Shown: positions 34,966-44,482 of the stretch, one piece after another
How the letters are laid out: each line of letters begins with the position of its first letter
How positions within the stretch are numbered: the first letter of the stretch is position 1
From: Streptomyces cinnabarinus
GTDB taxonomy: Bacteria; Actinomycetota; Actinomycetes; Streptomycetales; Streptomycetaceae
Length of the DNA: 64,000 bases
Assembly (NCBI RefSeq): GCF_027270315.1
Contig: NZ_CP114413.1
Coordinates: forward strand, 3,844,001-3,908,000
Reading direction: 5' to 3'
Program-made: the position numbers and the translations under genes
Notes under the pieces: model-generated
Told to the model about the DNA's origin: nothing
The model's database searches: none
The model's input: only the letters and a program-made list of their open reading frames with translations

Positions 34966-37545
34966 TCAGTCCGTGGCGATCGCGTTCAGGACGTTCATCC
35001 GGCCTGCCCGGAAGGCCGGGATCAGGGCGGCGAACAGGCCCACGAAGGCCGAGCCGATGAAGACGCCGCCGATGGTGACCCAGGGGATCTCCAGCACCTT
35101 CAGGCCCTCCAGGGCGAGCAGCTGCTGGGCGGTGGCGCCCCAGCCCATGCCCAGGCCGAGGCCCAGCAGGGCGCCGAAGAGGGCGATGACCACGGACTCC
35201 ATGCGGATCATGCGGCGCAGCTGGCGGCGCGAGAGGCCGATGGCGCGCATCAGGCCGATCTCCCGGGTCCGCTCCACCACCGACAGGGCGAGGGTGTTCA
35301 CGACACCCAGGATCGCCACGATGATCGCGAGGGCGAGCAGGCCGTAGATCATGTTCAGGAGCTGGCCGATCTGGTCCTTCAGCGCTTCCTTGTAGTCGGT
35401 CTGGTCGCGCACGGTGTACTGCGGGTAGTCGTGCAGCGCCGACTTCAGGGACTTGTACGCGGCGTCCTGCTGCCCGTCCTTCGCCGAGGCGAAGACCAGC
35501 TGGTCGAGCGGCATCTTGTCGGCCGGCAGGTACTTGGCGAGGGTGGCGATGGAGGTGTACTTGGAGCCGGCGTCGATGACGACGTCACTGCTGGTGATCG
35601 CGCGGACCGTCAGCTCGGCCGTCTCGCCGCCCTTGAAGGCGACCTCGATCTTCGAGCCGAGGCGAATGCCGTGGTCCTTGGCGAACTTCTCGTGGACGGA
35701 CATCGAGTCCGGCTTGTAGGCGTCGGCGAGGTTGCCCGCGACCGTCTTGGTGCGCAGGTCCCGCGCGTAGGACGCGTCCGCCGCCGTGATGTCGGTGTCC
35801 TTGAGCGTCTTGCCGTCGGGCGTGGTGTAGTCCGCCTCGGCGATCTTGTACTGGGTGACGTGGTCGAGGCCCGGCGTCGACTTGACCGCCTGCACGGCCT
35901 GCGGGGTGACCAGCTGACCGCTGTCGGACTGGATGATGAAGTCCGTGCCGACGGTCTTGTCGAGCTGGTCCGTGGCCGAGGCGACCATCGAGGAGCCGAC
36001 CACCGACAGACAGGCGACCAGCGCGAGCCCGATCATCAGGGCGGCGCCCGTGGCTCCCGTACGGCGCGGGTTGCGCAGCGCGTTGCGCTCGGCCATGCGG
36101 CCCACGGGGCCGAAGACCCGCAGGATCAGGGCGCCCAGCACCCGCACCACACCGCCCGCGAGGAGCGGGCCGATGACGACGAAGCCGATCAGGGACAGGA
36201 CCACACCGAGGCCGAGCCAGAGCGAGCCCTCCTTGGCCTTGTCGGCCGACGCGGCGAGGTAGAGGGCGTAGCCGCCGCCCGCGGTGAGGAGCGTGCCGAG
36301 CACGGCGCGCACGACGCCCGCCTTGGCGTCCGCCGGTGCGCCCGCGTCGCGCAGGGCTGCCATCGGGGAGACCTTGCCCGCGCGGCGGGCCGGCAGATAG
36401 GCAGCGAGGACGGTGACGACCACGCCGAGGACCAGGCCGACCACCGGAGTCGTCCAGGCGATGGTGAGGTCGGAGGTGGACAGCTCCATGCCCATGGAGC
36501 CCATCAGCTTCATCAGGCCGATGGCGAGTCCGACGCCCGCGCCGACACCGAGGACCGAGCCGAAGACGCCCAGCAGCAGCGCCTCCACCAGCACCGACCG
36601 GTTGACCTGCTTGCGGCTGGAGCCGATGGCCCGCATCAGGCCGATCTCCCGGGTGCGCTGGGCGACCAGCATGGAGAAGGTGTTGATGATCAGGAAGATG
36701 CCGACGAGGAAGGCGATCCCGGCGAAGCCGAGCATCGCGTACTTCATGACGTTCATGAAGCCCGCGACGTCCTTCTGGTTGGCGTCGGCGGTCTCCTTGG
36801 CCGTCTGCACCTTGTAGGCGCCATCGGTCGCGGCGAGCACGTTCTTCTTCAGCTGCGCGTCGCTGACACCGGCCGCCGCGGTGACGTTGACGTTGGTGTA
36901 GACGTCCGGCTCGCCGACCAGCGTCTCCTGGGCGGTCCTGGTGTCCAGGTAGAAGATGGCCGCGCCGGGGTTGGTGACCTGGAAGTCGGCTATGGCGGAG
37001 ATCCGCGCGGTGTGCGTGCCGACGGCGGTGATCACGCCGATCTCGTCGCCGAGCTTCAGGTCGTGCTTGTCGACGGTGTCCGCGTCGACCATCACCTGGT
37101 CGGGGCCCTTGGGCGCCGTACCGGAGGTGATCTTCATGGTGCGGGCCTCGTTGGCGTTCCAGCTGCCGACGATGGTCGGGGCACCGCTGGTCGGCGAGAG
37201 GCTGTCCTTCTCGGCGTCGACGACGGTGACGGAGGTGGAGAAGACGGTGCCCTCCGCGGACTTCACGCCCTGCGCGCCGCGCACCTTCTCCACCACGGAG
37301 GCCGGCATGACCGGCGGCTTCCCGGTGTCGTTGGTGGTCTCGCCGGTGTCCGAGGCGTCCTTCGAACTCACCGTCACATCGGAGGAGGTGGCGGCGAAGA
37401 GCTTGTCGAAGGTGGTGTTCATGGTGTCGGTGAACACCAGGGTTCCGCACACGAACGCGACCGACAGCAGCACGGCGACGGCCGACAGGGCCATGCGTCC
37501 CTTGTGCGCGAAGAAGTTGCGCATCGAGGTCTTCATGACGGTCAT
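34966..37545 (-). CDS. FtsX-like permease of the second ABC exporter
   Basis: An 859-residue permease with the same doubled FtsX plan as the one at 3937-6465: an N-terminal helix (A-L-S-A-V-A-V-L-L-S-V-A-F-V), an extracellular domain, helices about 265-390, a second set with N-A-L-R-N-P-R-R-T-G near 480, and a C-terminal three-helix bundle. Its ATG overlaps the ATPase stop as ATGA. The substrate is unknown. Confidence 0.88.
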   Translation of the reverse strand: MTVMKTSMRNFFAHKGRMALSAVAVLLSVAFVCGTLVFTDTMNTTFDKLFAATSSDVTVSSKDASDTGETTNDTGKPPVMPASVVEKVRGAQGVKSAEGTVFSTSVTVVDAEKDSLSPTSGAPTIVGSWNANEARTMKITSGTAPKGPDQVMVDADTVDKHDLKLGDEIGVITAVGTHTARISAIADFQVTNPGAAIFYLDTRTAQETLVGEPDVYTNVNVTAAAGVSDAQLKKNVLAATDGAYKVQTAKETADANQKDVAGFMNVMKYAMLGFAGIAFLVGIFLIINTFSMLVAQRTREIGLMRAIGSSRKQVNRSVLVEALLLGVFGSVLGVGAGVGLAIGLMKLMGSMGMELSTSDLTIAWTTPVVGLVLGVVVTVLAAYLPARRAGKVSPMAALRDAGAPADAKAGVVRAVLGTLLTAGGGYALYLAASADKAKEGSLWLGLGVVLSLIGFVVIGPLLAGGVVRVLGALILRVFGPVGRMAERNALRNPRRTGATGAALMIGLALVACLSVVGSSMVASATDQLDKTVGTDFIIQSDSGQLVTPQAVQAVKSTPGLDHVTQYKIAEADYTTPDGKTLKDTDITAADASYARDLRTKTVAGNLADAYKPDSMSVHEKFAKDHGIRLGSKIEVAFKGGETAELTVRAITSSDVVIDAGSKYTSIATLAKYLPADKMPLDQLVFASAKDGQQDAAYKSLKSALHDYPQYTVRDQTDYKEALKDQIGQLLNMIYGLLALAIIVAILGVVNTLALSVVERTREIGLMRAIGLSRRQLRRMIRMESVVIALFGALLGLGLGMGWGATAQQLLALEGLKVLEIPWVTIGGVFIGSAFVGLFAALIPAFRAGRMNVLNAIATD

Positions 37546-38330
37546 GACGTACGCCCCCGGGCGTCGAAGTCCTTCATGCGGTCCAGGACGGCCTCGGCGG
37601 TCGGCTTGTACATCTCATCGACGATGCGGCCGTCGGCGAGGTACAGCACACGGTCCGCGTAGGAGGCGGCGACCGGGTCGTGGGTGACCATCACGATGGT
37701 CTGGCCGAGCTCGTCGACCGAACGGCGCAGGAATCCCAGAACCTCCGCCCCCGCGCGGGAGTCGAGGTTTCCGGTCGGCTCGTCACCGAAGATGATCTCC
37801 GGCCGGGCCGCCAGCGCCCGCGCCACGGCGACACGCTGCTGCTGGCCGCCGGAGAGCTGGGTGGGCCGGTGCTTGAGTCGGTCGGAAAGTCCAACCGTCT
37901 CGACGACGCGCGTCAGCCACTCCTGGTCCGGCTTCCGGCCCGCGATGTCCATGGGCAGGGTGATGTTCTCGATCGCGTTCAGCGTCGGGAGCAGGTTGAA
38001 CGCCTGGAAGATGAAGCCGATCCGGTCCCGGCGCAGCCGCGTGAGCTTCTTGTCCTTCAGACCGGTGATCTCGGTCTCGTCCAGGAAGATCTGCCCGCCG
38101 GTGACGGTGTCGAGACCGGCGAGGCAGTGCATGAGGGTGGACTTGCCGGAGCCCGAGGGACCCATGATCGCGGTGAACTGACCCCGCTCGATGTCCACAT
38201 CGACATGGTCCAGCGCGACGACCCGGGTCTCCCCCGACCCGTACGCCTTCACGACCTGCCGCGCGCGGGCGGCAGCGGCCGTACGTCCTCCAGCGCCCCC
38301 GTGCCTGGGAATGGTTACGGCCGATGTCAT
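37542..38330 (-). CDS. ABC transporter ATP-binding protein of the second exporter
   Basis: A 262-residue ATPase with Walker A G-P-S-G-S-G-K-S-T, F-I-F-Q-A-F-N-L-L-P-T, L-S-G-G-Q-Q-Q-R and F-G-D-E-P-T-G-N. ATG at 38328-38330 is used because AGGAG precedes it. It is strikingly similar to the ATPase at 3137-3937 over the catalytic core and has a short Arg/Ala-rich N-terminal extension. The gene pair is probably an ancient duplication. Confidence 0.9.
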   Translation of the reverse strand: MTSAVTIPRHGGAGGRTAAAARARQVVKAYGSGETRVVALDHVDVDIERGQFTAIMGPSGSGKSTLMHCLAGLDTVTGGQIFLDETEITGLKDKKLTRLRRDRIGFIFQAFNLLPTLNAIENITLPMDIAGRKPDQEWLTRVVETVGLSDRLKHRPTQLSGGQQQRVAVARALAARPEIIFGDEPTGNLDSRAGAEVLGFLRRSVDELGQTIVMVTHDPVAASYADRVLYLADGRIVDEMYKPTAEAVLDRMKDFDARGRTS

Positions 38331-38709
38331 GGCAAGTCTCCTATGTCGGTCAGCAGATGGGTCGTGCGAAGCGGTACGTCGAGAAGTCTGGTGTCGGAAG
38401 GGGCTTCGGCGCGCTGGTGCCCAGCGCAGTCTTTTGCGGGGGAAAACCCCACCCCCGCCAGGCCGGTCAGCCGCCCCCGAGCGGCGTAAAGCCAGGTTAA
38501 GGACGACCAGGGGCCGGTCTCGTCCTCCGCCGGTACGAACCCTCCCCGAGCCCTGGTACGGAGGTACCCCTAGGGGCAGTCCACCCTTCGGTGGACCTCT
38601 TCTCGGGGTCGCCTCCTCCTTCGGTCTCGGCAAGCCTCATACCTCCCGCGACGTAAGGGTCAAGTGGGAAGCTGGTCGACGGCAGATAGGTGCAGGGGGA
38701 AGGAATCCG
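38331..38709. other. 379-base divergent intergenic region with structured leader
   Basis: It lies between the ABC operon (minus) and the MFS gene (plus) and must hold both promoters. No gene is seen. A nested set of inverted repeats (38544-38608) stands out on the MFS side. Confidence 0.5.
38544..38608 (+). promoter_or_regulatory. Nested hairpins upstream of the MFS gene, candidate structured RNA
   Basis: CCCCGAG (38544-38550) pairs with CTCGGGG (38602-38608). Inside lie GGTAC/GTACC (38555-38559, 38564-38568) or, alternatively, the palindrome CCCCTAGGGG (38567-38576), plus the tight hairpin GTCCACC-CTTC-GGTGGAC (38579-38596). The inner helices compete, as in a switching leader. I cannot match it to a known riboswitch class. 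Confidence 0.45.
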
Positions 38710-40206
38710 GTGGGCGGCGATACGAGACCTGCGATACGCGACTCCGCGCAGCACACCGGGACCGAGCGCCGCGGCGCCGTGGTGGCGGCCCTGATGCTGG
38801 CGATGGCACTCGCGGCCCTCGACGCCACCATCGTCTCCACCGCCGTCCCGCAGATCGTCGGCGACCTCGGCGGCTTCTCCTACTTCTCCTGGCTCTTCTC
38901 CGGCTATCTGCTGGCCGTGACGGTCTCGCTCCCCGTCTACGGCAAGCTCTCCGACACCTTCGGCCGCAAGCCGGTGCTGGTGGCGGGGGCGGCCGTGTTC
39001 CTGCTCGGCTCGCTGCTGTGCGCCGTCGCCTGGAGCATGGCGGCGCTGATCGCCTTCCGGATCGTGCAGGGCCTCGGCGGCGGCGCCCTCCAGGGCACGG
39101 TGCAGACGCTCGCCGCCGATCTGTACCCGCTCAAGGAGCGCCCCAGGATCCAGTCCAAGCTGTCGACGGTGTGGGCGGTGTCCGCGGTCGCCGGCCCCGG
39201 CATCGGCGGACTGCTGGCCGCGTACGCGGACTGGCGGTGGATCTTCCTGGTCAACCTGCCCATCGGGGCGGTGGCGCTGTGGCTGATCGTGCGTCATCTG
39301 CACGAGCCGGAGCGGAAGACGCCCGCACGCGCGCGGGTCGACTGGGCGGGCGCGCTCGCGGTGTTCGCCTGCGGTGGCGTGCTGTTGACGGCGCTGGTGC
39401 AGGGCGGGGTGGCCTGGCCCTGGCTGTCGGCGCCCTCGATCGCCCTGCTGGCCGCGGGGCTCGGGCTCGTGGGGGTCGTGGTGCTGGTGGAGCGCCGGGC
39501 GGCGGAGCCGATCATCCCGGGCTGGGTGTGGCGCCGCCGTACGATCGCCGCGGTGAACCTGGCGCTCGGCGCGCTGGGCCTGCTGATGGTCGCGCCGACC
39601 GTGTTCCTGCCCACCTACGCCCAGTCGGTGCTGGGCCTCGGCCCGGTGGCCGCCGGATTCGTGCTGTCGGTGTGGACGTTGAGCTGGCCGGTGTCGGCCG
39701 CGTTCAGCCAGCACGTGTACCGCAGGATCGGCTTCCGGGACACCGCGCTGCTCGGCATGGGGGCCTCGGCGCTGATCCTCTTCGCCTTCCCGTTCCTGCC
39801 GTATCCCGGCCAGGCCTGGCAGCCGACGCTGCTGATGCTGCTGCTCGGCGGCGCGCTCGGGCTGTTCCAGCTGCCGCTGATCGTGGGCGTGCAGTCGACC
39901 GTGGGCTGGTCGGAGCGGGGCACCACCACGGCGTCCGTGCTGTTCTGCCGGCAGACCGGGCAGACGCTGGGCGCGGCGATGTTCGGCGCGGTCGCCAACG
40001 GCGTCCTCGCCACGCGCCTCGGCGGGGCGAGCGACCTGGACTCGGTGACCCGCGCGCTGGACGCCGGTACGGCGCACGAGGCGACCCGGCACGCCATCGC
40101 GCACGCCGTGCACGCGGTGTACTTCGGGGCGGCCTGCGCTGCCGCGCTGGCGTTTTTCGTACTGCTCACGCTGGCTCCGCGCCGTTTTCCAGTGATCGTC
40201 GACTGA
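38710..40206 (+). CDS. MFS multidrug exporter, EmrB/QacA (DHA2) type
   Basis: A 498-residue proton antiporter with about fourteen membrane helices. Motif A reads G-K-L-S-D-T-F-G-R-K between helices 2 and 3, motif C-like A-V-A-G-P-G-I-G-G is in helix 5, and helix 1 has L-D-A-T-I-V-S-T-A-V-P, typical of DHA2. GTG at 38710-38712 follows GGGGGAAGGA and starts the protein at the usual place. The structured leader at 38544-38608 may regulate it. Confidence 0.87.
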   Translation: MGGDTRPAIRDSAQHTGTERRGAVVAALMLAMALAALDATIVSTAVPQIVGDLGGFSYFSWLFSGYLLAVTVSLPVYGKLSDTFGRKPVLVAGAAVFLLGSLLCAVAWSMAALIAFRIVQGLGGGALQGTVQTLAADLYPLKERPRIQSKLSTVWAVSAVAGPGIGGLLAAYADWRWIFLVNLPIGAVALWLIVRHLHEPERKTPARARVDWAGALAVFACGGVLLTALVQGGVAWPWLSAPSIALLAAGLGLVGVVVLVERRAAEPIIPGWVWRRRTIAAVNLALGALGLLMVAPTVFLPTYAQSVLGLGPVAAGFVLSVWTLSWPVSAAFSQHVYRRIGFRDTALLGMGASALILFAFPFLPYPGQAWQPTLLMLLLGGALGLFQLPLIVGVQSTVGWSERGTTTASVLFCRQTGQTLGAAMFGAVANGVLATRLGGASDLDSVTRALDAGTAHEATRHAIAHAVHAVYFGAACAAALAFFVLLTLAPRRFPVIVD

Positions 40207-40227
40207 CCCGTCCGTATCCTGGGCCCC

Positions 40228-40713
40228 ATGGTGAGGTTGGAGCGGCTGCGGCCGGATCACGCGGACGCGCTACTGGCCTTCGAGCGGGAGAACCGGGCGT
40301 ATTTCGCCCGTACGGTCCCCGATCGCGGCGACACGTTTTTCACACCTGCCGGGTTCGCTGCCCGCCTTCGGTCCCTGCTGACCGAACAGGGCCTCGGCGT
40401 CTGCCATTTCCATGTGCTCTTCGACGACGAGGACCGGCTGGTCGGCCGGGTCAACCTGATGGACGTCGAGGACGGCAGCGCCGAACTCGGCTACCGCATA
40501 GGGGAGAGCGCGGCGGGCCAGGGCGTGGCGACGGCCGCGGTCGGCGCGATGTGCGGGCTGGCGGCGCGCGCGTACGGGCTCAGCGCGCTCACCGCGATCA
40601 CCACGCTGGACAACCTCGCCTCGCGAACCGTGCTGGAGCGCAACGCCTTCACGCCCGCGGGTGAACTCACGGTCGACGGCCGGCCGGGAATCGCCTATCG
40701 CCGCGCGCTGTAG
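40228..40713 (+). CDS. GNAT family N-acetyltransferase, RimJ-like
   Basis: A 161-residue acetyl-CoA-dependent transferase. It has the R-I-G-E-S-A-A-G-Q-G-V-A-T acetyl-CoA loop and T-L-D-N-L-A-S-R-T-V-L-E-R-N-A-F, the end motif of the RimJ/RimL group, which acetylates amino groups of proteins or small molecules. It lies 21 bases after the MFS gene, same direction, and is probably cotranscribed; modification plus export of a toxic compound would fit. Confidence 0.82.
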   Translation: MVRLERLRPDHADALLAFERENRAYFARTVPDRGDTFFTPAGFAARLRSLLTEQGLGVCHFHVLFDDEDRLVGRVNLMDVEDGSAELGYRIGESAAGQGVATAAVGAMCGLAARAYGLSALTAITTLDNLASRTVLERNAFTPAGELTVDGRPGIAYRRAL

Positions 40714-40780
40714 CGCGGCCCTGGAGCAAAGCGGCCCCCGGAAAGCTTCCCGTCCGACTCGCGAAAAGTCTGAGTTAACG

Positions 40781-40808
40781 GGGGTAACACCCCTGGTCAG
40801 ACCGGTCT
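40781..40808. promoter_or_regulatory. Two inverted repeats upstream of the DUF485-symporter operon
   Basis: GGGGT-AAC-ACCCC (40781-40793) and AGACCGGTCT (40799-40808) lie side by side about 150-175 bases before the DUF485 start, candidate operator sites in a 242-base gap. Confidence 0.35.
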
Positions 40809-40955
40809 AAGCGAAAGTAAGCGCATACCGACCAACCAGTTTGCGGAAACCCTCGCACTTGGAGCTACCAACGAGTAACGTGCGTCACCGCTCGACCCGC
40901 CCCCCACCTCCCTGCGGTCCGCCACGGACCCGAGCCCGCACGCAAGGAGCACGGG

Positions 40956-41384
40956 ATGTCCTCCGACCCGTATCCGCCGTACCCCCACCAGCCGCAGCAG
41001 CCGTACGCCACCTACCCCTGGCAGCCGCCCGCCCCCGCCGAGCACCCGCAGTACCACCCCCCACGCCAGGCCCCGCTCGGACACCACAGCGATCTGCGGA
41101 TCCTGCGCGGCGCCTACCGCTGGCAGCGGCGCACCGCCACGCTCACCGCGCTCGGCTACTTCGTGCTGTTCCTCGTCCTGTCGGCGTCCGCGCCGTCCTT
41201 CATGACGAGCACCGTCACCGACGGCCTGCCCACCGGACTGCTCCTCGCCCTGCTCCAGCTCCCCGTCACCGTGCTGGCCATCGGCGTCTACGAGCACACC
41301 GCACGCCGTTACGTCGACCCGCTCGCGGACCGCATCCGCAAGCAGGCCGAGGTGGACGCCCGGCGCGGGGAGGCGGTCCGATGA
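40956..41384 (+). CDS. DUF485 membrane protein
   Basis: A 142-residue protein with a Pro/Tyr/Gln-rich N-terminus and two membrane segments (about 65-85 and 98-118), the DUF485 layout. Such genes nearly always precede acetate/solute symporters and are thought to assist them. The stop overlaps the symporter ATG as ATGA. Confidence 0.85.
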   Translation: MSSDPYPPYPHQPQQPYATYPWQPPAPAEHPQYHPPRQAPLGHHSDLRILRGAYRWQRRTATLTALGYFVLFLVLSASAPSFMTSTVTDGLPTGLLLALLQLPVTVLAIGVYEHTARRYVDPLADRIRKQAEVDARRGEAVR

Positions 41385-42994
41385 CCTCCCAGTTCAGCGG
41401 CGACACCCAGACGATGTCCCTGGTCGCCTTCTCCGCCGTCGTCACGATCACCCTGCTGCTGTGCGTGATGACCGGCCCCGACCGGGACGACCTGGACGAG
41501 TTCTACACCGGCTATGGGTCTTTGTCCCCCATGCGCAACGGCCTGGCCATAGGCGGCGACTACATATCCGCCGCGACCGTGCTCGGCACCACCGGCGTCA
41601 TCGCGCTGTACGGCTACGACGGCATCGTCCTCGCCCTCAGCACCGCGCTGTCGCTGATGCTGCTGATGTTCCTGCTGGCCGAACCCCTGCGCAACGCGGG
41701 CCGGTTCACCATGGGCGACGCGCTGACCCGCCGGATGCCCGGACGCGGCGTACGGATCGCGGCGTGCGCGGTGACCATCGCCGCCCTGCTGCCGCTGATG
41801 GTCGTCCAGCTCGCGGGCACCGGCCAGCTCATGGCCTTCCTCCTCGGCTTCTCCAGCAGCTCCCTGAAGACGGGCTGCATCATCGGGCTGGGCGCGCTGA
41901 TGATCAGCTACGCGGCGATCGGCGGCATGAAGGGCACCGCCCTCATCCAGATCCTGAAGATGGTGATGCTGCTCGGCTCCGGCGCGATCGTCGCCGTACT
42001 GATGCTGAGCAGGTTCGACTGGAACCCGGCAGCCCTGTTCGACGCGGCCGCCAAGGGGAGCGGGGTGGGCCCCGCCTTCCTCAACTCCGGGCTCCAGTTC
42101 TCCGGCGGGCCCGCGCCGGGCCTGGACATGGTCAGCTCGCAGCTCGCCGTCGTCCTCGGCGGCGCCTGTCTGCCGCACGTCACCATGCGCATGTACACCG
42201 CCTCCAGCGCCCGCCAGGTACGCCGCTCGATGTCCTGGGCGGTCTCCGCGGTGGTGCTGTTCGTGCTGGTCATCACGGTCGTCGGATTCGGCGCGACCGC
42301 GCTGATCGGACGCTCGGTGATCGCCGGGGCCGACCCGCAGGGCAACACCGCCTATCTGCTCGGCTCGCAGGCCGCGTTCGGCACCGAGGTGTCCACGGCG
42401 GAGACCTTGCTCTTCACCACGGTCACCACCGCCATCTTCCTCACCCTGCTCGCCTCGGTCGCCGGGATGATCCTGTCCTGCGCCAACTCCCTCGCCCACG
42501 ACGTGTTCGCCACACAGGTACGGGAGTTGTCCGCTCCGCGCGAGATGATGGTCGCGCGGCTGTCCGCGCTGGCCGTCGGGGCACCGGCGATCCTGCTGGC
42601 CACGATGGTGCAGCACCGCAGTCTCCAGCCGCTGATCACGCTGGCGTTCTGTCTCGGTGCCTCGGCCATCGCGCCCGCCCTCGTCTACAGCCTCTTCTGG
42701 CGCCGCTACACCCGAACCGGCCTGCTCAGCACGCTGATCGGCGGATCGCTGGTGGTCCTGCTGGTGATGCCGTTCACGAATCTCGTCTCCGGGTCGCCCT
42801 TCTCGGCGTTCCCCGAGTCCGACTTCAACTGGTTCCCGTTCACGACGACGGGCCTCCTCTCCATTCCCGCCGGGTTCCTGTTCGGCTGGCTGGGGACCGT
42901 GGTCTCCGAGGGCCCGAAGGCCGAGGAACAGCGGCGGCAGTACGAAGCGGTGGAGGGGTGGATCCTGGCGGGGGCGGCGCGGCGACGGGGGTGA
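41381..42994 (+). CDS. Sodium:solute symporter, ActP/acetate-permease-like
   Basis: A 537-residue SSS-family carrier with about thirteen helices. The N-terminal region has F-Y-T-G-Y-G-S-L-S-P-M-R-N-G-L-A-I-G-G-D-Y-I-S-A-A, which resembles ActP of monocarboxylate uptake, and H-V-T-M-R-M-Y-T lies mid-protein. With the coupled DUF485 gene this looks like uptake of acetate or a similar short organic acid. The exact substrate is not shown. Confidence 0.87.
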   Translation: MTSQFSGDTQTMSLVAFSAVVTITLLLCVMTGPDRDDLDEFYTGYGSLSPMRNGLAIGGDYISAATVLGTTGVIALYGYDGIVLALSTALSLMLLMFLLAEPLRNAGRFTMGDALTRRMPGRGVRIAACAVTIAALLPLMVVQLAGTGQLMAFLLGFSSSSLKTGCIIGLGALMISYAAIGGMKGTALIQILKMVMLLGSGAIVAVLMLSRFDWNPAALFDAAAKGSGVGPAFLNSGLQFSGGPAPGLDMVSSQLAVVLGGACLPHVTMRMYTASSARQVRRSMSWAVSAVVLFVLVITVVGFGATALIGRSVIAGADPQGNTAYLLGSQAAFGTEVSTAETLLFTTVTTAIFLTLLASVAGMILSCANSLAHDVFATQVRELSAPREMMVARLSALAVGAPAILLATMVQHRSLQPLITLAFCLGASAIAPALVYSLFWRRYTRTGLLSTLIGGSLVVLLVMPFTNLVSGSPFSAFPESDFNWFPFTTTGLLSIPAGFLFGWLGTVVSEGPKAEEQRRQYEAVEGWILAGAARRRG

Positions 42995-43108
42995 GGTCCC
43001 GGAGGGGGCCGATGTCCCCGGCAACCCTTTGCGCGCTCGGTGGCGACAGGGGGACGGAAACGCACTTGATCTTCCGTCTCCCCCGAACCTCCGAACGAGA
43101 GCGACGAC

Positions 43109-44437
43109 GTGAGCGAGAGAGCAGTTGCCCGCAGGCACCGGCCGCGGCGCAGGAAGGCGAACCGCCGCAGGGTGGTACTGATCGGCGGTCTCGTCACCGC
43201 CCTGGGCGCGGGCGCCGTCACCGGCGGCAGGCTGATGACAGCCTCCGCCTCCGGGCCCGGCGCGGGCACCTACCGGCTGGTCAACGCCGCCGACAGCACC
43301 TGCCTGACCGTCCCGGCGTCCGGCAGCCAGCTGGCCACGGCCGCGTGCGACGACGGCGCGGGCGCGCAGGTCTGGCACCTGGCGGACGCGGACGGCGGTT
43401 TCACCGTCAAGGCCGCGAGCGGTGGGCTGTGCGCCACGGTGAAGGGCGCGTCGAAGTCGGCCGGCAAGGCGGTCCAGCAGCAGACCTGCGACGGCGGCGC
43501 GGCGCAGGTGTGGCAGCTCAGCGTGGTCGGAGACGCCTTTCACCTGGTCAACGCGAACAGCGCGAAGTGCCTGAACGTCAAGTCGGCGCTGGTGCAGCAG
43601 AACTCCTGCGACAAGGCGAGCAGCAAAAGCTGGACGCTGGTCACGGAGGAGGAGACGGTGCCGTCGGCATCGGCGTCCGCATCGACTACGACTTCCCCTT
43701 CTCCCTCCGCTTCTACGGCGCCTTCCGCGTCCGCGTCCAGCGGTACCGCTCTCGGTGCCTGGCCGACGCCCACCGCGGAGCAGGCGGTGAGCTCCACGAT
43801 CGAGGTGTCCGGCACCTACGACGGCGCCCTCAAGCGCTTCTACGGCTCCGGCGACCTCGGCAGCGACGGTCAGTCGGAGAGCCAGGGCCCGCTGTTCGAA
43901 CTCGCCGACGGCGCCGTCCTGAAGAACGTCGTCCTCGGCTCCCCGGCCGCCGACGGCGTCCACTGCCTCGGCAGCTGCACACTCCAGAACGTCTGGTGGG
44001 AGGACGTCGGCGAGGACGCCGCCTCCTTCAAGGGCAAGTCGACGTCGGCGAAGTACCTCGTGGACGGCGGCGGCGCCCGCAAGGCCGACGACAAGGTCCT
44101 CCAGTTCAACGGCGCCGGCACCCTCACCATCCGGAACTTCCAGGTCGAGGACTTCGGCAAGCTGGTCCGCTCGTGCGGCAACTGCTCCACGCAGTACCAG
44201 CGGCACATCGTCATCAGCAAGGTGAAGGCGACCGCCCCCGGCAAGGTCCTGGTGGGCATCAACTCCAACTACGGCGACACGGCCACCCTCTCCGGCGTGA
44301 CCGTCGTGGGGGACCAGGACCTCACCATCTGCGAGCGGTTCAAGGGCAACAGCTCCGGCGCCGAGCCGACCTCACTGGGCGAGGGCGCGGACGGCACGTA
44401 CTGCCGCTACAGCGCCTCGGACATCACGTACCAGTGA
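43109..44437 (+). CDS. Secreted pectate lyase (PL3-like) with ricin-type lectin domain
   Basis: A 442-residue extracellular enzyme. A twin-arginine-like basic start (R-R-H-R-P-R-R-R) and hydrophobic core are followed by a CBM13/ricin-B module at about 50-185 with repeated Q-x-W units, a Ser/Ala/Thr/Pro linker to about 225, and a family-3 pectate lyase domain with L-G-S-C-T-L-Q-N-V-W-W-E-D-V-G-E-D-A-A-S-F and the cysteine-rich R-S-C-G-N-C-S-T-Q. It would cleave polygalacturonate in plant cell walls. GTG start; the ribosome site is weak. Confidence 0.9.
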   Translation: MSERAVARRHRPRRRKANRRRVVLIGGLVTALGAGAVTGGRLMTASASGPGAGTYRLVNAADSTCLTVPASGSQLATAACDDGAGAQVWHLADADGGFTVKAASGGLCATVKGASKSAGKAVQQQTCDGGAAQVWQLSVVGDAFHLVNANSAKCLNVKSALVQQNSCDKASSKSWTLVTEEETVPSASASASTTTSPSPSASTAPSASASSGTALGAWPTPTAEQAVSSTIEVSGTYDGALKRFYGSGDLGSDGQSESQGPLFELADGAVLKNVVLGSPAADGVHCLGSCTLQNVWWEDVGEDAASFKGKSTSAKYLVDGGGARKADDKVLQFNGAGTLTIRNFQVEDFGKLVRSCGNCSTQYQRHIVISKVKATAPGKVLVGINSNYGDTATLSGVTVVGDQDLTICERFKGNSSGAEPTSLGEGADGTYCRYSASDITYQ

Positions 44438-44445
44438 GCTGAGCG

Positions 44446-44479
44446 GGGGGCGCCCGGGGCACGGGGCCCGGGCGCCCCC
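44446..44479. terminator. Bidirectional terminator
   Basis: A 13-bp perfect GC stem (44446-44458 with 44467-44479) between the converging pectate lyase and coiled-coil genes. Confidence 0.8.
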
Positions 44480-44482
44480 TCA

